This document shows, piece by piece, positions 34,360-45,050 of a stretch of 64,000 bases of DNA (the first letter of the stretch is position 1; each line of letters opens with the position of its first letter). The notes under the pieces are model-generated. The model was not told the DNA's origin and made no database searches. It was given only the letters and a program-made list of their open reading frames with translations. The DNA lies in contig CM073198.1 in the NCBI GenBank assembly GCA_037042915.1, forward strand, positions 124,001 through 188,000. The letters run 5' to 3'. The stretch is from Auricularia sp. M13 (lineage: Eukaryota; Basidiomycota; Agaricomycetes; Auriculariales; Auriculariaceae). The translations under genes were made by a program, and so were the position numbers.

Positions 34360-36025
34360 AACTGTGACGAAGCTGCTCAAGGATGATGGCCGTGTGTCTG
34401 CTGTTGCATGGCGCACTCACCTCGCGTTGCGGCTGCTCTTGTAGAGCCCAAATGGCTTGACCCTGCGGGCACCGTCAAGAAGACCCGCGTGCTCATCGAC
34501 GAAGCCGCGGACAACGGCGCCAGACTCGTCGTCTTCCCCGAATGCTGGGTGCCAGGTTATCCTGGTTGGATCTGGCCACTGATTATCTGATTTAGTTTTC
34601 CAGGGACCGCCCAGTGGACATGGAACTCGGCACAGAATACATCTACGACTCGCTCTCTATCGACTCGCCCGAACTCAAGACGATTCAGGCGGCGGCGAAG
34701 CGCCATTTCCATCGCGGTGGTGCTCGGCTTCTCCGAACGCTCTCCCAGCGACAGCTTGTACATCGCGCAGGCCATCATCTCACTCGCGGGGAGGCTGCAC
34801 ATGCACCGGCGCACGGTGAAGCCGACACACGTCGAGCGTGCGGTGTTCGGCTCCGGCTCCGGCGCCGATCTGTCGAACGTCGTCGACGTCGACTTTGGTG
34901 GCGAGCTCGGCATCGTCAGGGTCGGCGCGCTCGCGTGCTGGGAGCACACGCAACCGCTGCTCAAGTACCACACCTGCAGCCTCTGCGAGGCGGTCCACGT
35001 CAGCTTGTGGCCGCCGCTCGACCCGCATGCCGGCGTTGCGCGCCCTGGGCTGTGGAGCATGAGCGCCGAGGGCTGCCAGAACCTCAGTCAGACGTACGCT
35101 ATTGAGAGCGGCGCGTACGTGCTGCACTGTACTGCGGTATGCACGGAGGCCGGCCGGGACGTCATGCGCAGGGCTGCTGTTCCATACACCTGGCGGCGGG
35201 TATAGCTGCGTCCTTGGTCCGGATGGCAGACGCCTGACCTCGCCGTTGCGCGCCGACGATCCGGAGAAGGAAGGTATAGTGTACGCGGATCTCGACCTGA
35301 GCAAGGCCGTCGCGAACAAGGCATTCCTGGACAATGTCGGCCATTACAGCCGACCGGACCTGCTCTGGCTCAGCGTCGACAGTCAGCAGAAGGAGCATGT
35401 CATCGATCGAGACCAGCGGAAGTAGGATTCGGACGGCCGCAACGACTCGCAGCTGGCCTAAAGCTCGTCGCGGTATGTGCAGTCTTGTTGGAACAACGCA
35501 GACTAAACGTGGAACGGACAGGTTGCTTTGTCAAGTTTCGACACTGTATCGTGTGTAGTTACGACGCGAGGCCCGCTCAGCACGCATTGTGTATGTAGGA
35601 CTTCTCAAAAGCCCATCGCTGGTGTTCTGCAAGCTTATGCAGTCTTTTATTTTCGATCTGCTCACCCGTAATTCTGTTCTGCAGCGCGCTCAAGCCGAAG
35701 ATACATAACATATCGCAAGATTACAAGAATTACCACTACAAAAATGGACCAGAAAAGAAAACCAAACCCATTATAGGTCGCGCGTCCCACCCCGAACCCA
35801 CCTGCGTCCGTGCTGCTCACAGATCAACAGGCCGCGCGCCTGGAGTGTGGGATATTGCTCGCGTGCCGCGCGGATAGCAGCGACACGCACCGAGGCGCCA
35901 GCAGTCGGCGTACGCCTCGCGAGCACCCACAAGTGCTCGCATGGCGCGCCGAAGCTGCCGCGACCCGGCAAGACTGTTCGTCGACGCTGTGTGCAGCGTT
36001 GCAGCCGTCATTTCGTTTGACTCGA
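34360..36025 (+). repeat. Left arm of an inverted segmental duplication (nitrilase locus)
   Basis: This stretch is repeated in reverse orientation at about 62170-63860. The match begins upstream of the nitrilase ATG (GCTGCTCAAGGATGATGGCC in both), covers the gene, and continues some 600 nt past its stop, through CAAGCCGAAGATACATAACA and the GC-rich segment up to about 36,025, where the copies diverge. Because non-coding flanks are shared, this is a DNA-level duplication rather than a retrocopy. Confidence 0.8.
34408..35427 (+). pseudogene. Nitrilase pseudogene (decayed copy of the gene at 62.7-63.8 kb)
   Basis: Compared with the intact copy, this one retains [16 protein letters not shown], the lysine region, and [17 protein letters not shown], so all three catalytic positions remain. 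It has lost about 24 nt covering the 5' splice site of its only intron (around 34573). It has one extra T in the run near 34707 that shifts the frame after AAAKRH, and about 8 nt are missing near 35168, shifting it again before [13 protein letters not shown]. It therefore carries at least three inactivating changes. Downstream, the frame [20 protein letters not shown] remains readable. It is a host gene copy, probably relaxed after duplication. Confidence 0.85.
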
Positions 36026-37245
36026 GACCCTGCAGTGCGCGTTCAAGGGCGTACGTCTCGCTGCGGGTGCCAGGGCACCTTCACGAGACGCGCCGCAGAA
36101 CGCGCGCTGCCCAAGTTCGAGCGACGGTTGCTGGCCTCTGAGCAATTTTATGGAGGAGGCCGTCTGCCAGTTTTGGCACATTCTTGTGTCTCTGGGGCGA
36201 ATGCAGCATCGCCAACGCTAATTACTGATGTGCGAGCCCGACCGATGTCGCGTTACGAGAATTTGCAGGCTGTCGTCGCCAATGACTTCAAGAGATCGCT
36301 CCTCGGCGACGGTGAACAAAGGTAATTTGGCGGCGAGTCATGGACAGACAGGAGCATTGTAGCGCTAAAGTACAAAGGAGAGATCCATGCAGGACGCGCG
36401 TCCCACCCCATTCCCACTCGCAATCGCGAGCCGCGCGCCTGATGCCCTGATATGGGCGAGCCTGGTATGGCTGGGCCTAATATGGCCGGAGCAGATATGC
36501 TCTAGAGCGAAGTATGCTCAATGGCGAAGTAACGCCGGGGCAATAGCCCCATGAGGGTACAGTAATGGTAGTCCTCCAAGACATCGGCGCGGTGGCCGTG
36601 CGAGACGAGTGCGTCTCCCCGCAGCGGCGTCGCAACGCAACGGCGTACGCCACGTCAACGGCCGCGAGGGCCGTGTGACGAGACGCGCCGAGGCTCCTGC
36701 ACGTCTGCGAGCGCGGCTTGCCCAGCTCGGGGGCAGGGGCCGCTTTGCCTGGTGTGGCACGGCTGGTATGCCAGGAAGGCAGAACGTTGCGTGGAGATTT
36801 CCGGTGCTGCGAGGCAGGCTTATATACCTAAATTTGCTTCCGGGGTCATGTGTCAGCCACATCCGGTGGCACAATAGAACTTTCGTTGCTTTGTCTCAGA
36901 GTCAGCGACATTTCCCCTTCCACAATTCAAGATGCTTCGAAGAAAATCGAGACGCCGTGTGCTTGTCGGACTCCACCCGCCAATAGGCTGAGACTCTGAG
37001 TGCCACCTCTCACAGCGCTGTCTGACCTCCGAGGCCTTGATGCACCACCTTCCGTACGTGAGACAGATACTCTTTGCGCCTATGCACCTGGTTTTGGTAC
37101 TCACTCCTACCATTAACTGAGGGTCGCGACAGCCAAAAAGGCGAAATGGGAGAGCAACTCGCTGAAAGTCAGGTTAAATTGAACTACTTTACCAAATTAG
37201 AATGTATAAGATAACTTAAACAAACTTTCAATTGTCCAGAACAGA
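36026..37245. other. Gene-free interval after the duplication breakpoint
   Basis: No supported gene. Short open frames (36518-36874 minus, 36609-36986 plus) overlap on opposite strands in a GC-rich patch and have no recognisable product. A short degenerate GATATGG/TAATATGG-like repetition occurs near 36450-36500. The 3' end of the C segment lies immediately to the right. Confidence 0.4.
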
Positions 37246-39501
37246 TCAGCGGCGCTTGCGCTTCTGCCCGGGGTTGAGGGACGAAGCGGATGCGCGTCTC
37301 TTGGCTGCCTTCCCCTTCAACTTCGCCTTCGTAGACGGCGGAGATGGCGAAGATGAAGGCCCGGGCACATGTGTTGGGTCAGGAGTAGGTGAGGACGTCG
37401 ACGTCTCCGCCCGTGTGGCTGCGGGCGTAAGATCGTCTTCGTCAAAGTCCTCCCATTCCTCTGCGTCTTCCTTCGGCTCCTCCGCGTCCACCTCCTCATC
37501 GCCGTCATCACCGGCATTCTCGTCATCTATCTCACTCTCCCCGTCGTCGTGCCCCTCGAACTCGGGCGGCTTGACCTTCTCCCACTGCGATTTGATGTTC
37601 GCGTGCAGTATTTCCTCGCGGTCGACGTCCTCGATGCTCTCGCCGAACGAGTCGTTGAGGAACTCGAGGAGCTCCTCCTCCGTCCTCTCAGGGTACGCAA
37701 GCTTTGCCTCCTCCATCGCGTAGCGGAAGCGCTCGAAGCCGATCTCGCAGCCCTGGCGCATGACGGCTTGGTTTATGGTCACGAGCGGGTAGATGCCGTC
37801 CTGCTTGCTCACTGGGCGGTCTATATCTGCCGTGTTGGGGAACGCCGCAAGACAGCGGAGCACTGCGAAGTCGACTTTATCGCCATACTTGATGTTAACC
37901 TTCTTCCCTTGACTTGCTGGGGCTTTCTTGCGAGATGGTGTGGAGGACACCGCAGGTGTGCAAGGCATCAGCGTCTGAAGTCTTGCATTCACTTGATGCC
38001 TGTTCAGCAAGGTCCCAGACAGAGGCTTGAAGCGCTTGAGAAGCTTGAGAGCCTCATTCCTTTTCGCGATCTGAGAGAGTAGAGGTAAGTACGCGCACCC
38101 ACAAAACTCTCAGGGAATGTGAACTGACGTTTGATCTGTAGAAACCCTCTGGAGACGCTGTGAATATCGCACTGCGGACCTCCTCGCCGCCGCGTGACTT
38201 GGCCCAGTTCTTGCACTGTACGCAGACAAGTATCGTCTGATTTGGGTCGTCAGAGGCCGCACCGTCGTCGTAGAGCTGCAGTGCGAAGATGATGTCGGGT
38301 CCAAACAAGTTGTCCGGCTTGAGGAATGGGACACCGTCAGTATTCCTGAACCACCGAAAAGAGCCCTTGCAGGTCGAGACATTCCGCGCGAGCACAGATG
38401 TAAGTTTTCGCAGCGCGAAGTCCTTCGCCATGCGCGATCCCGGGCGGAAGACCGAGATCAGCTTCCCCTTCTTGTCGGCCCAGGCAGGGCGGACATCCGG
38501 CTCAAAATCGAACACGTCGGAGAGCAGCGAACCGTCTCCAGCGAAGCGCAGCCAGAACAGATAAACCATGGCGTCCTCAAAGCCGAGCCCTGTGCTCGAC
38601 TCGCTGCCAGTGGGGTTGCTCAGCACCTCGTTGATCACCGCGCGGATGCTCAACGAGAGGCTTGGGCTATCAAATAACACCATGAGAGCTGCGAGAACCA
38701 GTCGTTCGTTGATCTCGATATGCAGCTTCTTGTTCTTGTTGATCACAAATCGACCGATGCCCATGTCGACTAGCTCGGTGCGCTTCATGTCGAACTTCGG
38801 AAAGGTCATTTGCGTGAGGAATTGCAGAACTCCTTTCCGAGCAAGTCTCACAGAGACTAAAACATCGACGGACAGTGTGTTAATGAAACACAACAAGCCC
38901 AGTGAGTACATACGTACCACGCTCTTTGGCCGTCACAGATTTCGTCAAGAAAGCCCTTGGCACCAGGCCCTTGATCTGCAACCCGTCGATGGGACGGTAA
39001 AGCGACCGGTACTGTGGCAGATGTTCGCCTGTCGCGGAGAATATCACATTGTCGATCACATTACGGACACTATTCTCATGTGGTCCCTGCATGAGAATAT
39101 GTTGTACTGGGACGACCAGGAAACGGTGCCTATATGAAGCGTCAGCCGATTGACACGACTCTAAGATGGAGCTCTAACCGGCCGCTCAGCCAAAATTTGA
39201 TGTTATCATGAATGTCGGATGGCCAGCTATCCACCAGTGCGGGCGTGAAAACGTGATAGAGAAACCGGCGCATATCTTCCACCCAGCGAACATAGCCTCC
39301 TAGGTCAGCGAACTCCGTGAACGAGTCGTCTTTAAAGACGTTGGATGAGAGTGCATTGAGAACGTCATTATAGAATAGCCGTGTCCCTGCGATGATGACT
39401 CGCCCGGCATTGAGAGTGCTGTGCGCACCAACAACGATGGGTCTCAGCAACGAGCGATTCGCCGTTAGAGTCGCATTGGAGAATGCTGATCGCCATTTTA
39501 G
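37246..39501 (-). pseudogene. C-terminal part of an NTPase-nuclease gene interrupted by the 17-kb transposon (segment C)
   Basis: This minus-strand segment corresponds to the C-terminal two thirds of module gene B. It contains LLRPIVVGAHSTLNAGRVII, IAGTRLFYNDVLNAL, MTFPKFDMKRTELVDMGIGR, the nuclease block FLKPDNLFGPDIIFALQLYD and ILVCVQCKNW with D and Q-x-K retained, the second globular region FAVLRCLAAFPNTADIDRP, and an acidic tail ending GQKRKRR. It begins exactly at the border of the large mobile element; the matching N-terminal part lies beyond the element's other end at 56603-57992. It is incomplete on its own, with no Walker A. Apart from the insertion, the exons look well preserved, which points to a young interruption. 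Confidence 0.85.
39495..39501. repeat. Target-site duplication, left copy (ATTTTAG)
   Basis: ATTTTAG here is repeated at 56603-56609, directly flanking the 17-kb element. Similarity may extend imperfectly by AGCC on the right side of both copies. KDZ elements are usually reported with 8-bp duplications, so one end base may have changed. Confidence 0.75.
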
Positions 39502-39575
39502 GAGCCTCCTCAGTCAACTTAGGGTTATTCTCAAGTGGCTTCAAGCCTCATCGGAATTATTTTATTGAGGGTTAG
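39502..39575. repeat. Left terminal inverted repeat of the KDZ element
   Basis: From 39509 the sequence CTCAGTCAACTTAG aligns with the reverse complement of 56525-56595. Shared blocks include CTCAGTCAA, ATTCT, GCCTCA, GAATTATT and TTGAGGG/CTGAGG. The left copy is more diverged and its internal hairpin is imperfect. The outermost seven bases of the two ends do not match. Confidence 0.75.
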
Positions 39576-39915
39576 GCCAGGATATGCACAAGACGGGTAT
39601 ATACAGTGGCAAGCGGGAGAGTACATCAAGATAAAGTAAACCCGGATAAACACGGGGGGAGGGTTGGACCAGACGGGGTAAAACAGGATATACCGAGATG
39701 CGCACCAAGTCGCAGCGATCGGGATAAATCGGGGTATGTCAAGATAAGATGCATGCAAATATCCCGATAAAGGCGATCCGCCGATCATGCGCACAGAACG
39801 AAGTAAACCGCGATAAACCCCAAAGCCACCGCGCGACAGTGAAGGTCAGAGTAAATCGGAATGGGGGTAAATACCGGTATAAATTCCAAATCAGGGTAAA
39901 TTCCAGGTTTGTAAG
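39576..39915. repeat. Subterminal short-motif repeats, left end of the KDZ element
   Basis: A non-coding stretch carries about ten copies of a degenerate motif, (C)GG(G/A)(G/A)TAAA or its close variants: CCCGGATAAAC, GGGGTAAAAC, CGGGATAAATC, CCCGATAAAG, GCGATAAACC, GGGGTAAATA, CAGGGTAAATT. The right end has two or three similar copies (CAGGGTAAAA, GAGGGTAAAA). Clusters of short motifs just inside the ends are typical transposase-binding regions in large DNA transposons. Confidence 0.6.
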
Positions 39916-40820
39916 GCGATGCACGGTGCGGAAGAGAAAATGGAGCAGAAAGAAACGAGATACCGTCAGTAAAGAGCGCAGAATGCGAGTGTATTTTCTA
40001 CGCACGCTGTCATTGCATACTGTGCACGCCATCACCTGCGGTGTGCGCGGCATACGGCATTAGCGCCGGTGTCCACCCGTCCCGCCACAGCCCACTTCGC
40101 ATCCGCAACCCTCATCGCCTCGTCCCTGCCGTCCTCGTCAAGTTCTGTCGCATGATGCGATGGTGTCTGCCTCGGATGGCGCGATGGCAACGGAGAGCGG
40201 TGGCCGCCGCCGCAAATGCGGCGACGGCAACGGTGTTGGTCACCGCTGCGAATGCAGCGACGACGACGATGGCTGAATGTTGCGGCGAGCACGCTGCCCA
40301 GGCCATGTACGAAAAGACGAGCGGCCGCGGCCTTCGAATGAAGACCGTGGGTGGGGAAAGGGAAAGAGAGTCAAAAGCGGAGCTTGAAGTGATTGGGTTC
40401 TCAACCAGCCCCGGACAATCGAACGATGGCTCCCGGTAATTAAATCAGTTCCCACGCCAACAGCTGACAGAACAATAGAAGCCCCGACTCAGGGCATGCC
40501 GACAATTGTCTGACGTCGGCGCGCTTCATCACTTCTCAGATCGAGGGAATGTTGCGGTTCTCATCTCTCACGATTACTCAGGGCGTATTGGACAAGGCAG
40601 AGAATATTTCGTTAGGGATGGACACAGAGCGCATGCTCGGATTGACTCAGGTCACATTGTACATGGTTAATTAGCGTCGGCGCACTGACCGATTCATCTC
40701 ATTTCATCAGATCCTGGGAATGTTGCAGTACAGCTCGGAATCACGCAAGTCGTATTGCATCAAGGCAGCAGCAAAGATCTTATTGTGAAGGACGCATAGG
40801 GCAAGTTTTCGTATCTAGCA

Positions 40821-41734
40821 TTAGAGCTCGGGGGACAGGTCGCGGCGCTCGACTTCATCGTCAGTGGAGTCGATCACGTACACCTTTTCGCCGCGGATGG
40901 TCTCGACCTTGACCGGGAGCTTGGAAGGTCCAGCCTTCGGCGACTTGCCTGCAATGTCGATGTCAGCCAGATGTGGTTACAGAGAGAGAATTAATGCGAA
41001 CCTTTCGAGGACGACGCCTCGGGCTGAACCTTGGCGCGCTTCGCGCGCGCGCTCGGGCTGCTATCGCCGTCGCTCTTGCGCTTGGCGGGGCTGGAAGAGC
41101 TGGCCTCGGCGGCACGCGGGCGAGCGCCAGTAGCACGGCGCCGAACGACGTGCGTGGTGCCGTTGATCTTGGACGAGACGAGCGACGTGGCCTGGAGAGA
41201 GGTCTTCGCCACCGCGAGAGCCTTCTTCGCGGTCTCAGCGAGCTCGGCGGCGGCCTCGGAGACGCCTTCGGAGGCCGTCGCAGCGGCCTGCGCAGCGTTG
41301 AACGCAAGCGTGACGGCTTTCTTCTTCTCCTTGAGCGCGTTGGTCTCGCTGTTAGCGTTACGAACGCATCTACAATACAATCAGTATAGGAACTGCGAGA
41401 GGGAGAGAACACCTGACGTACTCGTCGTGGACCTTCTCGTATGCCTCCAGAGCGGGCTTGGACTTCGCGTCAGTCACGAATCGAGGCTTGCACTCTTTGC
41501 CAGCGAGGCACTAGCATAGAAATTCAGTATTAAAGCGTGGAATACGAACGCGAGTCTCACCAGGACGTAGTATCGACCGACATTGGCAAAGCCGCTCTTG
41601 TCCTGGGGCTTCCATTGGAACTTGATGAGGAAGGCGACTCGCTTGTTGCCGCATTGAGTGCAGTCCAAGTCGTTGATGACGGGCTCGGGACCAGCAAGTC
41701 CGTGGGCGTAGCCGCGCGCGTATTCCATGGCCAC
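40821..41734 (-). CDS. Transposon-borne zinc-ribbon protein (GRF-like finger), nuclear
   Basis: The N-terminal domain has VINDLDCTQCGNKRVAFLIK, then FANVGRYYVLCLAGKECKPR, giving CxxC, an N-x-GRYY core and a CxxxxxC pair, a layout like GRF-type zinc fingers that bind single-stranded nucleic acid. A helical, Ala/Lys-rich middle (CVRNANSETNALKEKKKAVT, then AAAELAETAKKALAVAKTSL) and a Ser/Lys-rich tail with KRKSDGDSSPSARAKRAKVQ, a bipartite-like nuclear signal, follow. It ends VIDSTDDEVERRDLSPEL. Introns: about 41512-41556, 41372-41424 and 40949-41001. A TATA-like CTATATAAAC lies 67-76 nt upstream of the ATG. The finger assignment is by spacing only; a role in transposition or host targeting is inference. 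Confidence 0.65.
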
Positions 41735-41800
41735 CGATGTGCGTCGTAGAGCTGAGAGAGAGAGAGAGGGGTGTCTGACGGAAAGCGCAGGTCATAGCTG

Positions 41801-41810
41801 GTTTATATAG
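41801..41810 (-). promoter_or_regulatory. TATA-like element of the zinc-ribbon gene
   Basis: On the minus strand this reads CTATATAAAC, ending 67 nt before the ATG at 41734. Motif and spacing fit a core promoter. Confidence 0.4.
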
Positions 41811-41979
41811 CCGCGGCGCGCTGCTTTGCATTCTCCTGCTTTCCGAGCTCACGCGGCGATCTGCGCAGCTCGGTGACGACGGGATTCTCCTCGCTGGATG
41901 GCGTGATGCCTTGCCGATGATAAGCGTAGCGGGAGAAATGCAGACAATGGAATTGCTATGGCCTAAGCGGTTGGTTACA

Positions 41980-44900
41980 TCACGTCGAGACAGTGTTGGA
42001 GAAGGGATGATTCGGCATTGATCTTGGGAGGGTGGGAAGAATGCCAAAGTAGTCGTAGAAGGTCTGTGCATAGAACTTCCAGACATCGCGTTCCACCTGC
42101 ACAAGTTGGTCCATCGTCAGTCCTTCATGCGTCGTAAAGCGCCTGAAGTTGGCAACTTCGTGGCACCTCGGCCAAGCTCGAACGAGCTTCCAAAAATGAT
42201 ATATGGAACTGAGGCGTTTTGCGGGATCGGGATCGGTCTGCGCGGGTGTGGACATCCCGGAAGGCACAAAGCCGTCATCTCCGCCCCAGCATTGTTGCAG
42301 GATAGAGTCGCGCTCGGCTTGAATCTCAGGAGTCCAGATTTTCATGGACTTGAGCACGGTGGTGTCCGTACGACGAAGCTGGAACCGAAATCCTGCTTCC
42401 TCCAACTCCCAGATGAGAAAAGCGCGAACCTCCCGGCGATTCAGGTCAGACGGCTTCAAGAGATGCTGGCGGATGACGAATTCCTTCAGGGAATGGCCAT
42501 TCGGCAGCTCGCGGTTATACCCATAGACGGGATCAGGCGGGGGAGTTCGGGGATGTGACTTCATCGAGGGACGCACACCCTGACCGGTCTCAGCCTCCAA
42601 GTCGCTCGCAGACGGCATCGCGTGCAGTCTTGAACCTCCACGGTCAGATTCCGAAACCTGAGATCGCGCAAATGTGAGATGATCAGTAGGTTCTCAGCTT
42701 TCTCGGCACGCACCGTCAGCGCAATCTTCGCGCGACTGTACAGAACGAGTCTCCCTTCGGAATTCTGCACAAAGTATGAGAAACATGTACTTGAGCGAGC
42801 CCAACTTACCGTTACGAGCGGCGTCAGCGCTTTCCACATGGCCCGAGACGCGGGGCTCAGACCGCATTCGTCGTCACGTGACTGATGCCACGTGATGACG
42901 TCGGTCAGCAGGATCTCCTTGTCGCGTTGATCTTGAATGCCGTCGGGGACGCGAGAGAAACGATTGAAGAGCAAGACTCTCTTCATATCGTAGTCCCAGT
43001 ATTCGTCCCAGAGAGTAGACGACGAGGAGACCGTGGGGAAGTCCACGGCATCCATGAGTACCATGCGGCGCGCCGCCACCTCGAAGAAAATATCCAGATT
43101 CGGAACCATGTTTAACCAGCCTTCTGGTTCTACCTCTGCGCGAGATGAGGTCGCGGGAAGGTCATCGCCGGGGTATGGGACTCGGGTATATTCGTCTACT
43201 CTGGATTCCCCCGCGTGCGGATCCTGCTGGGCGAGCGCTACATGTAGCTGCTCGGAGAGGCTGGTGACCCTCTTCTCGAGGGTTTCGCGTTCACCTCGCG
43301 TCAGAGGCGCCGGCGTATGAGAGCCTTCGCCGCCCGCGGCAGTGTCACCGTCGTCCTCAGGCCCGTGCTCCTCGATCCAGTTCGCGAGCTCCCGATCGAT
43401 GTGATACTTGTCGTCCAAGATCTTGCGCCAGACTGAGGCTGTGAGGCCGCACAAATAATCGGCCATTATCTTTCGCAGCCAGAAGTCGCGCAGTGCGACC
43501 CAAGCTTTCATGACGAACATGAACCTCTTCTCGTGCTTCAAGATGAGATGCAACGGGGGTAATGCAAATTCCAACGGGCGCGTAAATACGTCCTGCGGAA
43601 CGGCGTGCGGGGTATCGTCGGCGCAAAGTCGCCACTCTCGAGTCACCGAGCGATCTACCGAGTTTGCGACGTCCGTCATCCAACGCGGTAGCGGAGGGAC
43701 CCACTCTGGCAAGGCAAAATGCTCTGTCGCCTGGTGGCCAGGATCCGTGGACCATGTTCTGGGGCGCCATTGCTTTGGCGCGTCGGGGTGTCTTCGCGGC
43801 TCGTGATCTAAGAGAAACTCAGTCCCGTCACCTGTTCAATGAATCGCAAAGCACGAACCTGAGGTTCGGGCTTGTTCGTGGAGAATATACCGAGGTAGGA
43901 CATTGTTCAGCGCCACGTCGCCCCGCGATGACGCTCGCGCCGATCTTGGCGATTGAGAGCGGCGAGACGATGACGACGACGGCGGCGGAGAACGAGAACG
44001 GCGAGATGGGCGCGGCGTTGGGTCTTCCTCCACATACGCTGAATATCTCGGCTGGCGCCCTCGGGCAGGAGAGTGGGCACGACTGTGACCAGATCGAGCT
44101 TCAGGTTCGGCACGCTCGTCCGTCTCGCGCATCTCAGTCGTCGGTGGAGAAACCTCACAACGATCCCGATGACGGCGACCGTACGCGTCCCAGTGGTAAT
44201 GCTCTAAGGAATCGAGCGGCTGCGTTTCTACTGCTTTTCGCCATAGAGCCGGTTGCTTCACATTACTGCGGCTGACGTTCTTGGGAAGCCCGCGAAGAAC
44301 GCGATACGCGGGAATTCCGAGTCTATGCAACATGTCTGCCATTGTTGCATCTGACGTGAAAACGCCGACGAGGTTGAACATGCGATCAGATACGAACAGA
44401 GGATCGTGTACATGATGCTGTACGTCGAGGCGGAAAAGTCGAAATGCGCGAAGCTCAGCAATGCCTCTCTGTACTCGCGTGACCAAGAGGGCCGATTCCT
44501 TGAATGTCGCGGCCAGAGTATGGAGGTCAGACAAGAGCCGTATGCACTCTGTGATGGTAGCTGTCGGCAGCAGGTGTCTCGTTCGCGCGGCCGAGAGGAG
44601 GGGAAGCACACGGAGATGGATGTCGTAGAAGGCCTCGCTGAGCCTTGAGTGAAGCTCTCTTGAGATCCTTCCGTACGCAGCGCCGTCTGACAGCGCTTTC
44701 CAGTCGTGAGACTGGAAGACGTAGCCCACAATGTTCTTCTGATGCAGCTCGCGATGGAGCTCGTGTTTCTCGATCCAGGCCATATGCGGAGCTGTGCTAA
44801 CCCACATCTGCGGGTACAGCATAGGTTCATGAGGCCCAAGACGGTAATCGATTCGCGGACGCGGGAATTCGGGCGGTGGGAGCTGGGGTATGGCAGCATT

Positions 44901-45050
44901 CACGCACAGAGAGGCTACGTATTGACCATCTCCGATACCGTATGATACCGTCCTGATATCGCTGGGCCAAGATTCCGAGGGAGTGCGAGGGCGGGACCCT
45001 GGGATAAGCTCTGGGGGGCCGTCGAGATCGCCTCGTCGCGAGTGATACAT
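41980..45050 (-). CDS. KDZ-element accessory protein 1 (uncharacterised, about 930-970 residues)
   Basis: The large protein starts at 45050 (MYHSRRGDLDGPPELIPGSR). Its N-terminal half has MLYPQMWVSTAPHMAWIEKH and the block VGVFTSDATMADMLHRLGIP, which recurs in hypothetical proteins beside KDZ transposases in agaricomycetes. An Arg/Ser-rich linker (PSRRSRSPPPSSSSSRRSQS) resembles an RS domain. An intron at 43808-43858 joins a central region with EWVPPLPRWMTDVANSVDRS; another near 42770-42814 follows. The last third (42618-41980) contains LSSIYHFWKLVRAWPR and FYAQTFYDYFGILPTLP. Between the middle and last thirds the frame changes near 42,560-42,618; an intron is likely but I could not place one with confidence, so two genes remain possible. 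No catalytic motif was recognised. Confidence 0.65.

Noticed and set aside
43510-44275. Plus-strand open frames opposite accessory gene 1
   Set aside because: The minus strand has the coherent spliced protein; the plus frames have no domain.
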